Assembly (NCBI GenBank): GCA_963824395.1
Contig: CAWGPF010000001.1
Span: 2,046,001-2,110,000, forward strand
Reading direction: 5' to 3'
Source: 13-2-20CM-66-19 sp963824395
GTDB taxonomy: Bacteria > Pseudomonadota > Gammaproteobacteria > Steroidobacterales > Steroidobacteraceae
Length of the DNA: 64,000 nt
Part shown: one piece after another, positions 1-8,169 of the stretch
How positions within the stretch are numbered: position 1 is the stretch's first letter
Layout: the number at the start of each line of letters is the position of its first letter
Notes under the pieces: model-generated
What the model saw: only the letters and a program-made list of their open reading frames with translations
What the model was told of the DNA's origin: nothing
Databases searched by the model: none
Translations under genes and position numbers: made by a program

Positions 1-2
1 CC

Positions 3-434
3 ATGCTGGGCAACAGGAAGATGCTTATCGCGGCAGTCGCGACCGGCGCACTGGCGTGTCTGCCTATCCGGCCGGCCGCGGCCGCGGGCCCGCTGCTGAT
101 CGCGCCCTGGGCATTGGGGCATATCGTGCTGCCCCTGATCGCAGCATCGGTAGCGGCCTCCCCGTCGCCGGCGCCATACGCAACGAGTCGCGCTTACGTG
201 GGGGCACCCGGCTTCTATCCGGCGCCCAACTACTACGTCCAGCCACCGGCGTACTACGGACCCTCGCCGGCCTATTACCCACCGGCCTACTACCGGCCGG
301 CACCTGCGTACGGTCCGGCGATGTCCTCTTACGCGCCGCCGCGTGGTTACTATCCGCCACGCGCGGCTTACTATGGGCCGTATGGCGGGCGGGGATATTC
401 GCGGGCGGGCGGCTACAGTTATCGGCGCCGGTAG
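3..434 (+). CDS. Pro/Tyr-rich secreted hypothetical protein
   Basis: I do not recognise a named family. The 143-residue product begins with a Sec-type signal peptide (Lys then a hydrophobic run ending AAAA at about residue 28). A second hydrophobic stretch follows, and then a low-complexity tail from about residue 55 made of repeated PAYY/PPAYY units that becomes Gly/Arg/Tyr-rich and ends in RRR. Proteins of this kind are usually exported and surface or periplasm associated; no catalytic motif is visible. The ATG is two bases from the window edge, so an upstream start cannot be excluded. Its 3' end overlaps the next gene by about 50 bases. Confidence 0.6.
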   Translation: MLGNRKMLIAAVATGALACLPIRPAAAAGPLLIAPWALGHIVLPLIAASVAASPSPAPYATSRAYVGAPGFYPAPNYYVQPPAYYGPSPAYYPPAYYRPAPAYGPAMSSYAPPRGYYPPRAAYYGPYGGRGYSRAGGYSYRRR

Positions 435-1116
435 ACCACGGCGCGTTGCACGAAAGCGCCGGGGAAGCAGCGGCGGACGGCCCTCAAAATCTGCTGCGCT
501 GGAGTTGCGCGACCGGATCCTGGAAGCTGCCACCGAGTTGTTTCTGATGGAGGGCTATGCCTCGACCTCCATCGAAGCCGTGGCCACGCGCGCTGGCATT
601 TCAAAAAGGACCTTCTACCACCGATTTGAGGACAAGGCAGCGCTGTTTGCGGCGGTTGTCCATCGCATCATTGAGCTGATTCGCCCGCCTCCAGAGGTGC
701 CGCTGCTGCAAGGCGTGGAGCTGGATGAGATCCTGCGCCGCCTCGCTGGCATCATCCTGCGGGCGGCGCTCTCGCCCCAAGCCATCGCATTGCACCGCCT
801 CATTGTTGCCGAGTCTGTGCGCTTCCCCAACCTGGTGCGTACGGTCCACGAAGATCCCGCAAGCCAGGAGGCGATAGCCTTGATTGGCGACTTGCTGGCG
901 CGTGAGCTTGGGGACGCAAGGCTGACGGTGGAACTGCAGCGTTTTGCGGCGGCCCAATTTCTGCACATGGTCGTGGCGGTACCGCAGCGCCGCAGCATGG
1001 GCCTGGGTCCGCCCATGACACAACGAGAGCTCGAGGCGTGGGCACACGACACAGTGAACCTGTTCCTGCACGGGTGTGCGGGGACTGGTCGGCACCGGCT
1101 CCCGCAAAAGCGGTAA
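382..1116 (+). CDS. TetR/AcrR-family transcriptional regulator
   Basis: The product is a DNA-binding one-component regulator. The TetR helix-turn-helix is clear: RDRILEAATELFLMEGY leads into TSIEAVATRAGISKRTFYH and the usual YxHFxxKxALF-like segment (RFEDKAALFAAV). The C-terminal ligand domain is of the AefR/TetR_C type in length and Ala/Leu content. The start is uncertain: in-frame ATGs exist at 343, 373 and 382, all inside the preceding gene, and no start codon lies between that gene's stop and the helix-turn-helix. I chose 382 because it gives the smallest overlap. The N-terminus is very basic (RRVARKRR). The target may be the downstream cupin gene, but this is a guess from position. Confidence 0.85.
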   Translation: MAGGDIRGRAATVIGAGRPRRVARKRRGSSGGRPSKSAALELRDRILEAATELFLMEGYASTSIEAVATRAGISKRTFYHRFEDKAALFAAVVHRIIELIRPPPEVPLLQGVELDEILRRLAGIILRAALSPQAIALHRLIVAESVRFPNLVRTVHEDPASQEAIALIGDLLARELGDARLTVELQRFAAAQFLHMVVAVPQRRSMGLGPPMTQRELEAWAHDTVNLFLHGCAGTGRHRLPQKR

Positions 1117-1176
1117 CTGAACACGCACTGATTTAATAGAAGGCGCTCCATCCGCGCGCTTTAGGAAAGATCCTCA

Positions 1177-1530
1177 ATGTCCATTGTCCATATCGAGCGG
1201 CCCGCCGAGATCGACCGCACCTCGTTCGAAGTATTCACGCCGCCGCCCGTTGGGAACCTGCCCCAGCCGACACTTAGCACCCACGAGGCGTACGCCTCTC
1301 CTGGCGGTGGGGTCGAGACGGGAACCTGGGAAGCGACGCCCGGCACATTCGCCCGCGCCATCGTGGACGCTGAGTTCTGCCATTTTCTGCATGGGCGCGC
1401 TCTTTTCGTCACCGAAGACGGGCGCAGCTACGAGTTCAAGGCGGGCGACGCGGCCTATTTTCCTCCGCACACCCGCGGCACGTGGACGATTCAAGAGACT
1501 CTGCGCAAGACCTACTGTATCTGGCGGTGA
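1177..1530 (+). CDS. Small single-domain cupin protein (DUF861/Cupin_3 type)
   Basis: A 117-residue protein that is nearly all one cupin barrel. The GTWEATPG segment near residues 49-56, an acidic-histidine patch (AEFCHFLHGRA), and the GDAAYFPPHTRGTW motif match the Cupin_3/EutQ-like group that includes ureidoglycine aminohydrolase-related proteins and many uncharacterised small cupins. The substrate cannot be told from the sequence. The ATG is preceded by AGGAAAG with a 7-base spacer. It follows the TetR gene by 60 bases on the same strand, so it could be a regulated partner of it. Confidence 0.8.
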   Translation: MSIVHIERPAEIDRTSFEVFTPPPVGNLPQPTLSTHEAYASPGGGVETGTWEATPGTFARAIVDAEFCHFLHGRALFVTEDGRSYEFKAGDAAYFPPHTRGTWTIQETLRKTYCIWR

Positions 1531-1725
1531 TTTTCCGGACGAATGCCCGGCTCCGTCGCCGCGGCTCCATTCCAGATGTCCGCGTGTGTCGCGGTGGCTG
1601 GCGCGTGCGCAGATCGCCGCAGCGAGCTCAGAGGGGCGGTCGCAAAAAGCGCGAGGCTTGAAGGGCGCCCGGTTTGCCTGAGAGCGTAGGAGCGCTTGCT
1701 CCGGAGCTGGGTGCGGGCGCGTGAC

Positions 1726-2052
1726 CTACGCCCACACGTCGAGCAGGTCACCGCGCGCTGCCGGCAACCGTGCGCCGGACCCGTAGGTAGCGGAGGGCTG
1801 ATTGGCAGCAGCCGGCGCCGCACCTTGACCTGCTGCGCTGGTCTGGAGGGCTTGAGCGCGCAAGATAGCCTCACGCTCGGCACTGATCTGCCCTGACAAT
1901 CGCTGGATCTCGGCTTGCCCCCTCACTGTCTTCGCGGAGACGCACGTCGTCCAGTCATCAAGCTGCATCTTGGTGTCGCGGATACGGCCGTTCAGAGCGC
2001 CAACGGTGGCCGAGACACTTGCGCTGCAAATGCTTCCGATGGAATTAGCCAT
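1726..2052 (-). CDS. Small Ala/Gln-rich hypothetical protein
   Basis: A 108-residue reading frame with plausible protein composition and no known family that I recognise. It has a Ser/Ala-rich N-terminus, a central amphipathic segment likely to be helical or coiled (about residues 40-70: AEIQRLSGQISAEREAILRA), and an Ala/Pro/Gln linker to a short acidic-hydrophobic end. No signal peptide or cysteine motif is evident. It stands alone between the cupin and the Lnt-like gene. The codon pattern is more protein-like than that of the overlapping frames, but evidence is modest. Confidence 0.45.
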   Translation of the reverse strand: MANSIGSICSASVSATVGALNGRIRDTKMQLDDWTTCVSAKTVRGQAEIQRLSGQISAEREAILRAQALQTSAAGQGAAPAAANQPSATYGSGARLPAARGDLLDVWA

Positions 2053-2250
2053 AACGTGATGCAGATGCCCGATAGCGACGACTCGAAGTCTAGGTCCCCC
2101 GCCGCCGGCCGGTCGCCTAAGCTCTGAAAACTGCGCGGTCCGTCACTCTACATGGCGGCAATTCAGAGACCAGATACGCGGCCACGCCTTTTGTCCCCAA
2201 GGTTCTCCGAAAGCGACTTTGAAGGGGGCGTGCTTATGCTGATCCAACAT

Positions 2251-3669
2251 CTAAGCCTGATCATCGGCCGGTGATCCGATGTAATCGGCAGTCGCCTCGC
2301 GCCGCACAGCTGTCCTAAAGTACAGCCGAACCGCCAGGACAAGACACAGCAGAGCGCACAACCAGGGAAAAGCGTCCCCGATCCGGGTGTACAAAGTGGG
2401 GCCGGGGCCGAGCGGTACATACTCCGCTACCGCGACCATCCCTGCCCGCGTGGTCGGCGCACTCGCGAGGAGCCGCCCCTGCGCGTCGGAGATCGTTTCG
2501 AGTCCGTTGAAAGCCGAGCGCAACACTGCGAAGCCGTTCTCGACGCCGCGCATGATGGCCATACGGGCGTGTATCCACCCGTCGCGCCCGAAGTCGTTGG
2601 CCGGCACGATCATCAGGCGTACCCCATGCTGCGCCGTGGTGCGTACGCTGCCTGCGAAGTCCATGTCCTTGCATATCTGGGTGGCGTAGCCTGAACCGAG
2701 CAGGCCCGGATCGCGGCCGGGGACTTCAGTCTCGAAGGGGGCCAGCAGGTGCCGCTTCTCGTAGGTTGCGATCGTTCGGTCAGGAAAGAACGCGAAAGCA
2801 CGGTTTTGCATCGGTTCCGGTGTGACAGTTCCGACGACTACGATCGCAGCGGACGCTCTGGCTACCTTTGCTAATGGCGCCAGCGCGGCTGTTTGGTCCG
2901 CCTCCTGCATCAGCAGGGCGCCTTCGGGAATTGCGACTACACGCACCCCGCTGAGCCGCGCGATGTAGGCGGCATAGGTGTCGGCGACGGCTTCGGCGTA
3001 CGCACGCGTACCTTGGCGCTGCCGGGCATCAGGAGTCTCGGTATCAGCCAGCGCTGCGACGCGAACGCGTGGCCCTTCGACCCCGGCCAGCCGCACGAAG
3101 CCAAAGACGAGGGCCAGCGCGCACACAACGACGCCGGCGCCGCCGGTCGTCCAATGACGTCGCAGCAGCAGCGCAACTGAACTGGCGCACAGACACAGCA
3201 AGAAGGCGATCGCGTGGACCCCGAACAGCGCGGCCACCTGAACACCCGCCGGGAATGACATCTGCGAGTAGCCGAGCGCACCGAAGCTGCCGTGCGGCGA
3301 CGTGACCGCGATGAGGTACTCGAGGGCTGTCCAGAGCGCCGGGAAAGCCAGCAGCGCTCCTGGGGACGATCCGCGGCGCAGCATCGCGCCGGAAAATAGG
3401 ACGGCGATCGCGAACGCCACGCTCATCGCCACAGCCAGCGGCACGATGATCGCAGGTGGGAGCTGACCCCAGTAACACTGGGCAAGATAGAGCTGTCCCA
3501 GTCCGAAGCCGGCAAAGCTCGCGAGTAGGACCTGCCAGCGCGGTGCATCCCCGTACGCCAGCCAGAGAAGCGGGACGGGAGCGAGCCACGCGAGCGGCCA
3601 GGCGTCGGCGACGCCCTGGGAGAGGAAGAAAAGAATCCCGCTAACGGCTGCAAGCAGGGCGGCTCTCAT
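2251..3669 (-). CDS. Apolipoprotein N-acyltransferase-like membrane CN-hydrolase
   Basis: The 472-residue product has about six N-terminal membrane segments (residues 1-195), then a nitrilase/CN-hydrolase domain, then a last membrane segment near residue 440. This is the layout of Lnt, which N-acylates lipoproteins in the inner membrane. The nitrilase triad is visible as Glu249 (AIPEGAL), Lys305 (YEKRHLLAPFE) and Cys333 (TQICKDMDF). The cysteine context differs from the usual ICYE of housekeeping Lnt, so this may be a paralog with another amide or acyl substrate. Its ATG overlaps the stop of the upstream TetR gene by 4 bases, so the two are translationally coupled and probably under the operator at 4260-4287. 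It is an unusual setting for an lnt gene. Confidence 0.85.
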   Translation of the reverse strand: MRAALLAAVSGILFFLSQGVADAWPLAWLAPVPLLWLAYGDAPRWQVLLASFAGFGLGQLYLAQCYWGQLPPAIIVPLAVAMSVAFAIAVLFSGAMLRRGSSPGALLAFPALWTALEYLIAVTSPHGSFGALGYSQMSFPAGVQVAALFGVHAIAFLLCLCASSVALLLRRHWTTGGAGVVVCALALVFGFVRLAGVEGPRVRVAALADTETPDARQRQGTRAYAEAVADTYAAYIARLSGVRVVAIPEGALLMQEADQTAALAPLAKVARASAAIVVVGTVTPEPMQNRAFAFFPDRTIATYEKRHLLAPFETEVPGRDPGLLGSGYATQICKDMDFAGSVRTTAQHGVRLMIVPANDFGRDGWIHARMAIMRGVENGFAVLRSAFNGLETISDAQGRLLASAPTTRAGMVAVAEYVPLGPGPTLYTRIGDAFPWLCALLCLVLAVRLYFRTAVRREATADYIGSPADDQA

Positions 3670-4250
3670 GAGTTTCTCCAGGCAGATTTAGGGGCGAAGC
3701 CTTCCAGACACCGGCGCACCTGCACCCGGTAGAGCGCCTTGAACTGCTTCTCGCCAGCGAAACGATTGGCGCGGTGCATGGAGATCAGTCCTTGCACCAG
3801 GGCGGAGAATGCCAGCGCCACCTCGAGCGCCGGTGCCTCGCCCAAGCGGCCGTCCGACTTCGCCTGTTCTATGCGCACTAAAGCCATCGCCACGACCGGG
3901 GAGCGGCCCGCCGCAAAATCATCCGGGTACTGGCGTGCCTTAGGCGCTGGCAGGAAGAACGCCGCGTCGAAGCGGTGTGGCTCCTTGAGCGCAAAAGCCA
4001 GGAATTCTGCGCCGAGTTCCTCCAGCCACTCGATGGGGTCGGTGGCGCGGATTGAGCGTGCCCGCTGCTCCCACCCGGCAAGACCATCTGCCATGAGGGA
4101 ATTGAGCAGCGCGTCCTTGTCGGCAAAATGCCGGTAAAGCGCCATGGGCGAGAGCCTTGCGTGGTGCGCAACCTTGCGAATCGTGAGACCCGGAAGTCCC
4201 TCGCGATCAAGCACGGCCTTAGCGGCGACGAGAATCGCGTCCTTAGTCAT
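3666..4250 (-). CDS. TetR-family regulator, probably autoregulated
   Basis: A 194-residue TetR-type repressor. The helix-turn-helix runs from MTKDAILVAAKAVLDREG through LTIRKVAHHARLSPMALYRHF and FADKDALLNSLM. The C-terminal part resembles TetR_C domains that bind small hydrophobic ligands. An upstream in-frame start at 4286 exists, but it would place the palindromic operator inside the coding region; starting at MTKDAIL (4250) leaves the operator just upstream and gives the normal family N-terminus. The stop overlaps the start of the Lnt-like gene (ATGA), so both are probably one operon repressed by this protein. Confidence 0.87.
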   Translation of the reverse strand: MTKDAILVAAKAVLDREGLPGLTIRKVAHHARLSPMALYRHFADKDALLNSLMADGLAGWEQRARSIRATDPIEWLEELGAEFLAFALKEPHRFDAAFFLPAPKARQYPDDFAAGRSPVVAMALVRIEQAKSDGRLGEAPALEVALAFSALVQGLISMHRANRFAGEKQFKALYRVQVRRCLEGFAPKSAWRNS

Positions 4251-4259
4251 GCGTACATC

Positions 4260-4287
4260 GTACACATTATTGTGTACAATGTACACA
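4260..4287 (-). promoter_or_regulatory. Double palindromic operator upstream of the TetR-Lnt operon
   Basis: Two perfect inverted repeats overlap here. One is GTACACA-TTAT-TGTGTAC (4260-4277). The other is TGTGTACA-A-TGTACACA (4271-4287). They share the TGTGTAC half. Both lie 10 to 37 bases upstream of the chosen ATG at 4250, where a TetR dimer would block transcription. The AT-rich site stands out from the GC-rich surroundings. Binding by the adjacent TetR is inferred from position. Confidence 0.72.
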
Positions 4288-4345
4288 AGAGACGATCTCG
4301 CCTCGGTTGGCGCCTGACCTCCGTCCTGCGACCACGGCTCTCGGC

Positions 4346-5212
4346 TTAGGCGGAAGGCTCCAGCAGTGCCGCGAGGAATCGGTCAATGCGATCCAGGCAT
4401 TCAGGCTCATCCAGCAGCGGCGTGTGCCCGCGTCGCGGAATGACCGCCGTCTCCAGATCGGGCTTCTCGCTTTGCATCCGCGACAGAGTTTGTGAGCTCA
4501 GGAAATCCGACAGCTCCCCACGCAGTACCAGCACCGGGGTGTGCCTCAGCGCGCCCCATAGTGGCCACATGTCGCGCGCACTGCCTGCGGAGTTGCGTAG
4601 GACCGCGCCGATCATCGGGTCGGCGTCCGGCGCCAGCATGCGGTCACTGTTGATGCGGTAACTGCGCCGCGCGAGAGCCTCCCACTTTGCCTCAGAGAGG
4701 TGTGGCCACGTCGTACCAAAGAGCTCTCGCAGCTGCAAAACCGCCGCCGCCCAGGTCGCGACTACCGGGCTGCGTCCCGCGGAGCGACGGATCCTCTCCA
4801 GCCCCGCCGGATCGAGCTCCGGTCCCACATCGTTCAGCACGATCCGCGTGACGCGCTCAGGACAAGTGACCCCGAGATTCATCGCCATGAGTCCTCCCAT
4901 GGAGGTGCCGACGATGGCGAAGTTCTGCGCCCCCAGGCCATCCAGCAGCACCTCCACATCGCGCAGGTAGACCGACATCCTGTAGTTGCTCTGATCGGAG
5001 TCGCGCTGCGAGAAACCGCGGCCGCGCACATCGGGCACGATTACCCGGTAGTGTTTGGCCAGGTGGGGTGCGAGCTCCTCAAAGTCACGCCCGTTGCGGG
5101 TCAGGCCGTGCAGACAGAGCACTACTGGAGCACCGGCGTCGTTTGTCGCGTAGATGCGGCTGAAAAGCCTCAGACCATCGTGACTCTCAAACCAGTATTC
5201 CGCGGGTGTCAT
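4346..5212 (-). CDS. Alpha/beta-fold hydrolase
   Basis: A 288-residue cytoplasmic serine hydrolase of the epoxide hydrolase/esterase-like group. An oxyanion HG motif (LHGLTRNG) is followed by DVRGRGFSQ, the nucleophile elbow GTSMGG with Ser104, a likely acid near the LVLRGELSDFLS segment, and the catalytic His at about residue 263 (RRGHTPLLDE). The lid between residues 130 and 210 is typical. The start at 5212 has a GAGGC-like ribosome binding site. The substrate is unknown. It is transcribed toward the TetR operator region but is separated from it by about 60 bases at its 3' end and is not part of that operon. Confidence 0.88.
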   Translation of the reverse strand: MTPAEYWFESHDGLRLFSRIYATNDAGAPVVLCLHGLTRNGRDFEELAPHLAKHYRVIVPDVRGRGFSQRDSDQSNYRMSVYLRDVEVLLDGLGAQNFAIVGTSMGGLMAMNLGVTCPERVTRIVLNDVGPELDPAGLERIRRSAGRSPVVATWAAAVLQLRELFGTTWPHLSEAKWEALARRSYRINSDRMLAPDADPMIGAVLRNSAGSARDMWPLWGALRHTPVLVLRGELSDFLSSQTLSRMQSEKPDLETAVIPRRGHTPLLDEPECLDRIDRFLAALLEPSA

Positions 5213-5320
5213 GCTGCCTCGTTATTCGGCGGTAGTTGCGCCTCTTGAAGGTCGTATTGCGTTTCGGTCCGAAGCGGCGTGGCCTGAGCGAAGCTGGCAA
5301 GGCTTCCTGGAGACCGCAAT

Positions 5321-7180
5321 TTACCTGCCCGGGGACTGCTGCCTCGCGCGCCGTCCCTCCAGCACCTCCCAGCGCGCGAACCTCTGCAGCAACAGTTCGT
5401 CCAGCTCCGCCAGCCGCTTGCGATCGACTTTAAGCGTCTCGCCTCCGAGTCGATGGTAATCCGGCTGACTCATGCGCGCGGTCAGCTCCGCCTGCTCGAG
5501 CTCCAGGGTTTCAATTTCCTGGGGCAGAGCCGCCAGTTCCCGCTCCTCCTTGTAACTCAGGCGATCGCGGGTCTTGACGGCCTTCTCGACCGAAGGGCCG
5601 GCGCTCACTGCCTGACGCGCGGATGGGTGCAGGGGCTGAAGGTCGCGGTCGGCGCTCGTCGAGTTGCGTTGTCGCAGGAAATCGCTGTAACCACCGACAT
5701 ACTCACGCCACACTCCATCGCCTTCCGCGGCGAGCGTCTGCGTCACGACATTGTCGAGAAAGCGACGGTCGTGACTCACCAGCAGCAGCGTCCCCTGGTA
5801 GTCCTGCAAGCGTTCCTCCAGCAGCTCCAGCGACTGGATGTCCAGATCGTTGGTGGGCTCGTCGAGTACCAGAAGGTTCGCAGGCTGCGCGAACAGGCGT
5901 GCCAGGAGCAGGCGGTTGCGCTCGCCGCCGGAGAGCATGCGTACCGGCGACTGTGCCCGGTGCGCGGGGAACAGGAACTCCTCAAGATAGCTCACGATGT
6001 GCCTGCGCTCGCTGCCGAGCTGCACCCAGTCAGAGCCGGGGCTGATGGCCTCGGCCAGGGTCGCATCGGTTTCGAGCCGGGTCCGCAGCTGGTCGAAGTA
6101 CGCGATGTTCAAGCGGGTGCCAAGGCGTACGGTGCCAGTATCCGGGGGCAGTTCGCCCAGAATCAGGCGGATGAGGGTCGACTTGCCTGCGCCGTTCGGA
6201 CCAATGAGCCCCACGCGATCACCGCGCATGATGCGCATCGAGAGGTTCTCGATGAGCGGAGGCCCCGCGAAACGCTTGCTCACCTTGTCGAACTCGCTCA
6301 CCAGGTCGCCGGAGCGTTCGCCGGCATCAAGAGACAGGCGGATGTTCCCGATCCGGTCGCGCCGTGCGGCGCGCTCGACCCGCAGCTGCTCCAGACGCCT
6401 CACCCGACCTTCGTTGCGCGTCCGGCGCGCCTCGATACCCTTGCGGATCCAGACCTCCTCCTGCTGCCAGAACTTCTCGAAGCGGCGGCGGGCGGTGTCC
6501 TCGGCCGCGAGTTCCTCGCCCTTGCGTTGCTCGTAGGCGGAAAAGTTGCCCGGATAACTGCGCAGCAGCCCGCGGTCGAGCTCGAGGATGCGGGTTGTGA
6601 CCCGGTCGAGGAAGGCGCGGTCATGCGTGATGACAATGGCCGCGGGCACCTTGTGAAGAAGGTCCTCGAGTCGCTCGATACCCTCGATATCGAGATGGTT
6701 GGTGGGCTCATCCAGTAGCAGCAGGTCCGGCTGCAGTGCCAGCGCCAGGGCGAGCGCGGCCCGCTTGCGCTCTCCGCCTGAGCAACCCGAAGACTCCCTG
6801 CTGCCGGTGAGGCCGAAGCGATGCAGGAACTCTTCGAGGCGCGATTCGAGGCGCCAGTGGTCGCGTTCGTCGGCCGGAGAGCTGTCGTTCCAGGCCTGCT
6901 GCATCGTGGCGCGCAGCAGCAGGCTCTCTTGCAGGGTATCTACCGACGGCAGCTGCGGCTCTTGCTCGACCAGGCCGAGGCGCAGGCCCTCGCGCCGCTG
7001 CACCTGCCCGCTGTCGAGCGCGGTCCTGCCCGCCAGGACATTAAGAAGCGTCGACTTGCCGGTGCCATTGCGCCCGATCAGCCCGAGGCGTTCGCCGGCG
7101 TCTATGGTGAACTGTGCCTGTTCAAGGAGCGGCCGTTCGCCGAAGGCCAGCTGAGCGTTGAGGAGGGTCATTAAAGACAT
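5321..7180 (-). CDS. uup: ABC-F ATPase Uup
   Basis: A 619-residue soluble protein with two ABC ATPase domains and no membrane segments. Walker A motifs are GRNGTGKST (residues 36-44) and GPNGAGKST (about 330). The signature motifs are SGGERKR and SGGERNR, and the Walker B motifs LDEPTNHLD and LDEPTNDLD. The domains are joined by the basic alpha-helical linker of the ABC-F group. The C-terminal 80 residues form a Glu/Leu/Arg-rich predicted coiled coil (from about KTRDRLSYKEERELAAL). This architecture matches Uup, a ribosome-associated and DNA-structure-related factor that affects precise transposon excision. Alternative Met4 start is 9 bases downstream. Confidence 0.93.
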   Translation of the reverse strand: MSLMTLLNAQLAFGERPLLEQAQFTIDAGERLGLIGRNGTGKSTLLNVLAGRTALDSGQVQRREGLRLGLVEQEPQLPSVDTLQESLLLRATMQQAWNDSSPADERDHWRLESRLEEFLHRFGLTGSRESSGCSGGERKRAALALALALQPDLLLLDEPTNHLDIEGIERLEDLLHKVPAAIVITHDRAFLDRVTTRILELDRGLLRSYPGNFSAYEQRKGEELAAEDTARRRFEKFWQQEEVWIRKGIEARRTRNEGRVRRLEQLRVERAARRDRIGNIRLSLDAGERSGDLVSEFDKVSKRFAGPPLIENLSMRIMRGDRVGLIGPNGAGKSTLIRLILGELPPDTGTVRLGTRLNIAYFDQLRTRLETDATLAEAISPGSDWVQLGSERRHIVSYLEEFLFPAHRAQSPVRMLSGGERNRLLLARLFAQPANLLVLDEPTNDLDIQSLELLEERLQDYQGTLLLVSHDRRFLDNVVTQTLAAEGDGVWREYVGGYSDFLRQRNSTSADRDLQPLHPSARQAVSAGPSVEKAVKTRDRLSYKEERELAALPQEIETLELEQAELTARMSQPDYHRLGGETLKVDRKRLAELDELLLQRFARWEVLEGRRARQQSPGR

Positions 7181-7301
7181 GCGCGCATTGTCCGGGTTCG
7201 AGGTCCGCGGGCAAAGCGTTTAAGTGCGAAGTCCCGGGCAACGCCACGCCGGGGCGGTAAGATGAGGCTCCAGACCTGCAGTTACTTTCGGAGCGTGCGC
7301 C

Positions 7302-8132
7302 GTGCGATCCACATATTCACTTCGTGCCACTTTGCTGCTGACCCTGGTCGGCGTTGCCTTCAGCGCCGTGGCGGCGGACACCCCGGATCCGCTCGCGGCG
7401 GCGATTGCAAGTCCGTCGCGCACGACGAAATTCACGGCGCGTGATCAGTATCGCCATCCGCTCGAGACCCTGCGATTCTTTGGCCTGCGGCCGACTCAGA
7501 CCGTGGTCGAGATCTGGCCTGGTCGCGGCTGGTACATGGAGATCCTGGCGCCGTATCTTGCCGACCAGGGCAAGTACTACGCCGCCATCGAGGCTCCTGA
7601 CGTCGCCGGCGCCTCGAAGGAGACCAAGGAAAATGCGGCGGCGCTACGCAAGCGGATCGCGGATGACCCGGCTCATTTCGGCAAGGTGGTCGTCACGCAG
7701 TTGCATCCCCCGCAGCTCACCGAGATTTGCCCGCCGGGCACCGCTGATGTGGTGCTGACGTTCCGCAATGTTCATAACTGGCTGGAGACGGGAGAGCAGC
7801 AGGCGCAGTTCAACGCGTTCTTCAAGGCCCTGAAGCCAGGCGGCGTACTTGGCGTGGTGGAGCATCGCGCCAAGCCGGGCACGAGTCTCGAGGAAATGCG
7901 CAAGTCCGGCTACATGGACGAGGACTACATCAAGAAGCTCGCGGCCAGCGCGGGCTTTCGCTTCGACGCGTCATCACCGGTCAATAACAACCCCAAGGAC
8001 AGCAAGGAATATCCGGAGGGCGTGTGGACGCTGCCTCCTACGCTTGAGCTCGGTGAGAAGGATCGCGAGAAGTACCTCGGGATTGGCGAGTCAGACCGGA
8101 TGACGCTGAGATTCGTGAAGCCCGCAGGCTGA
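7302..8132 (+). CDS. Exported class I methyltransferase-like protein (COG4798 type)
   Basis: The 276-residue product starts at GTG with a Sec signal peptide (MRSTYSLRATLLLTLVGVAF, cleavage near AVAA at 22-25). The mature part has a Rossmann methyltransferase core: motif I as VVEIWPGRGWY, an acidic residue after the next strand, DVVLTFRNVHNW as motif IV, and KPGGVLGVVEH as the following strand. Proteins of this predicted-methyltransferase group are found in many proteobacteria and are exported, although S-adenosylmethionine is a cytoplasmic cofactor; the true activity is not known. It is monocistronic and converges on the permease gene. Confidence 0.85.
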   Translation: MRSTYSLRATLLLTLVGVAFSAVAADTPDPLAAAIASPSRTTKFTARDQYRHPLETLRFFGLRPTQTVVEIWPGRGWYMEILAPYLADQGKYYAAIEAPDVAGASKETKENAAALRKRIADDPAHFGKVVVTQLHPPQLTEICPPGTADVVLTFRNVHNWLETGEQQAQFNAFFKALKPGGVLGVVEHRAKPGTSLEEMRKSGYMDEDYIKKLAASAGFRFDASSPVNNNPKDSKEYPEGVWTLPPTLELGEKDREKYLGIGESDRMTLRFVKPAG

Positions 8133-8169
8133 GGCGGTCTCGGCCTTCGCGGGCAGCCGGGAGATCGCG

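Noticed and set aside
200..330. DNA tandem repeat in the Pro/Tyr-rich gene
   Set aside because: The repetition is at the protein level (PAYY-type units) and the codons vary, so no exact DNA repeat of note exists.
5453..6718. A long plus-strand frame opposite uup
   Set aside because: It covers only the ATPase gene region in antisense, with composition typical of a shadow.
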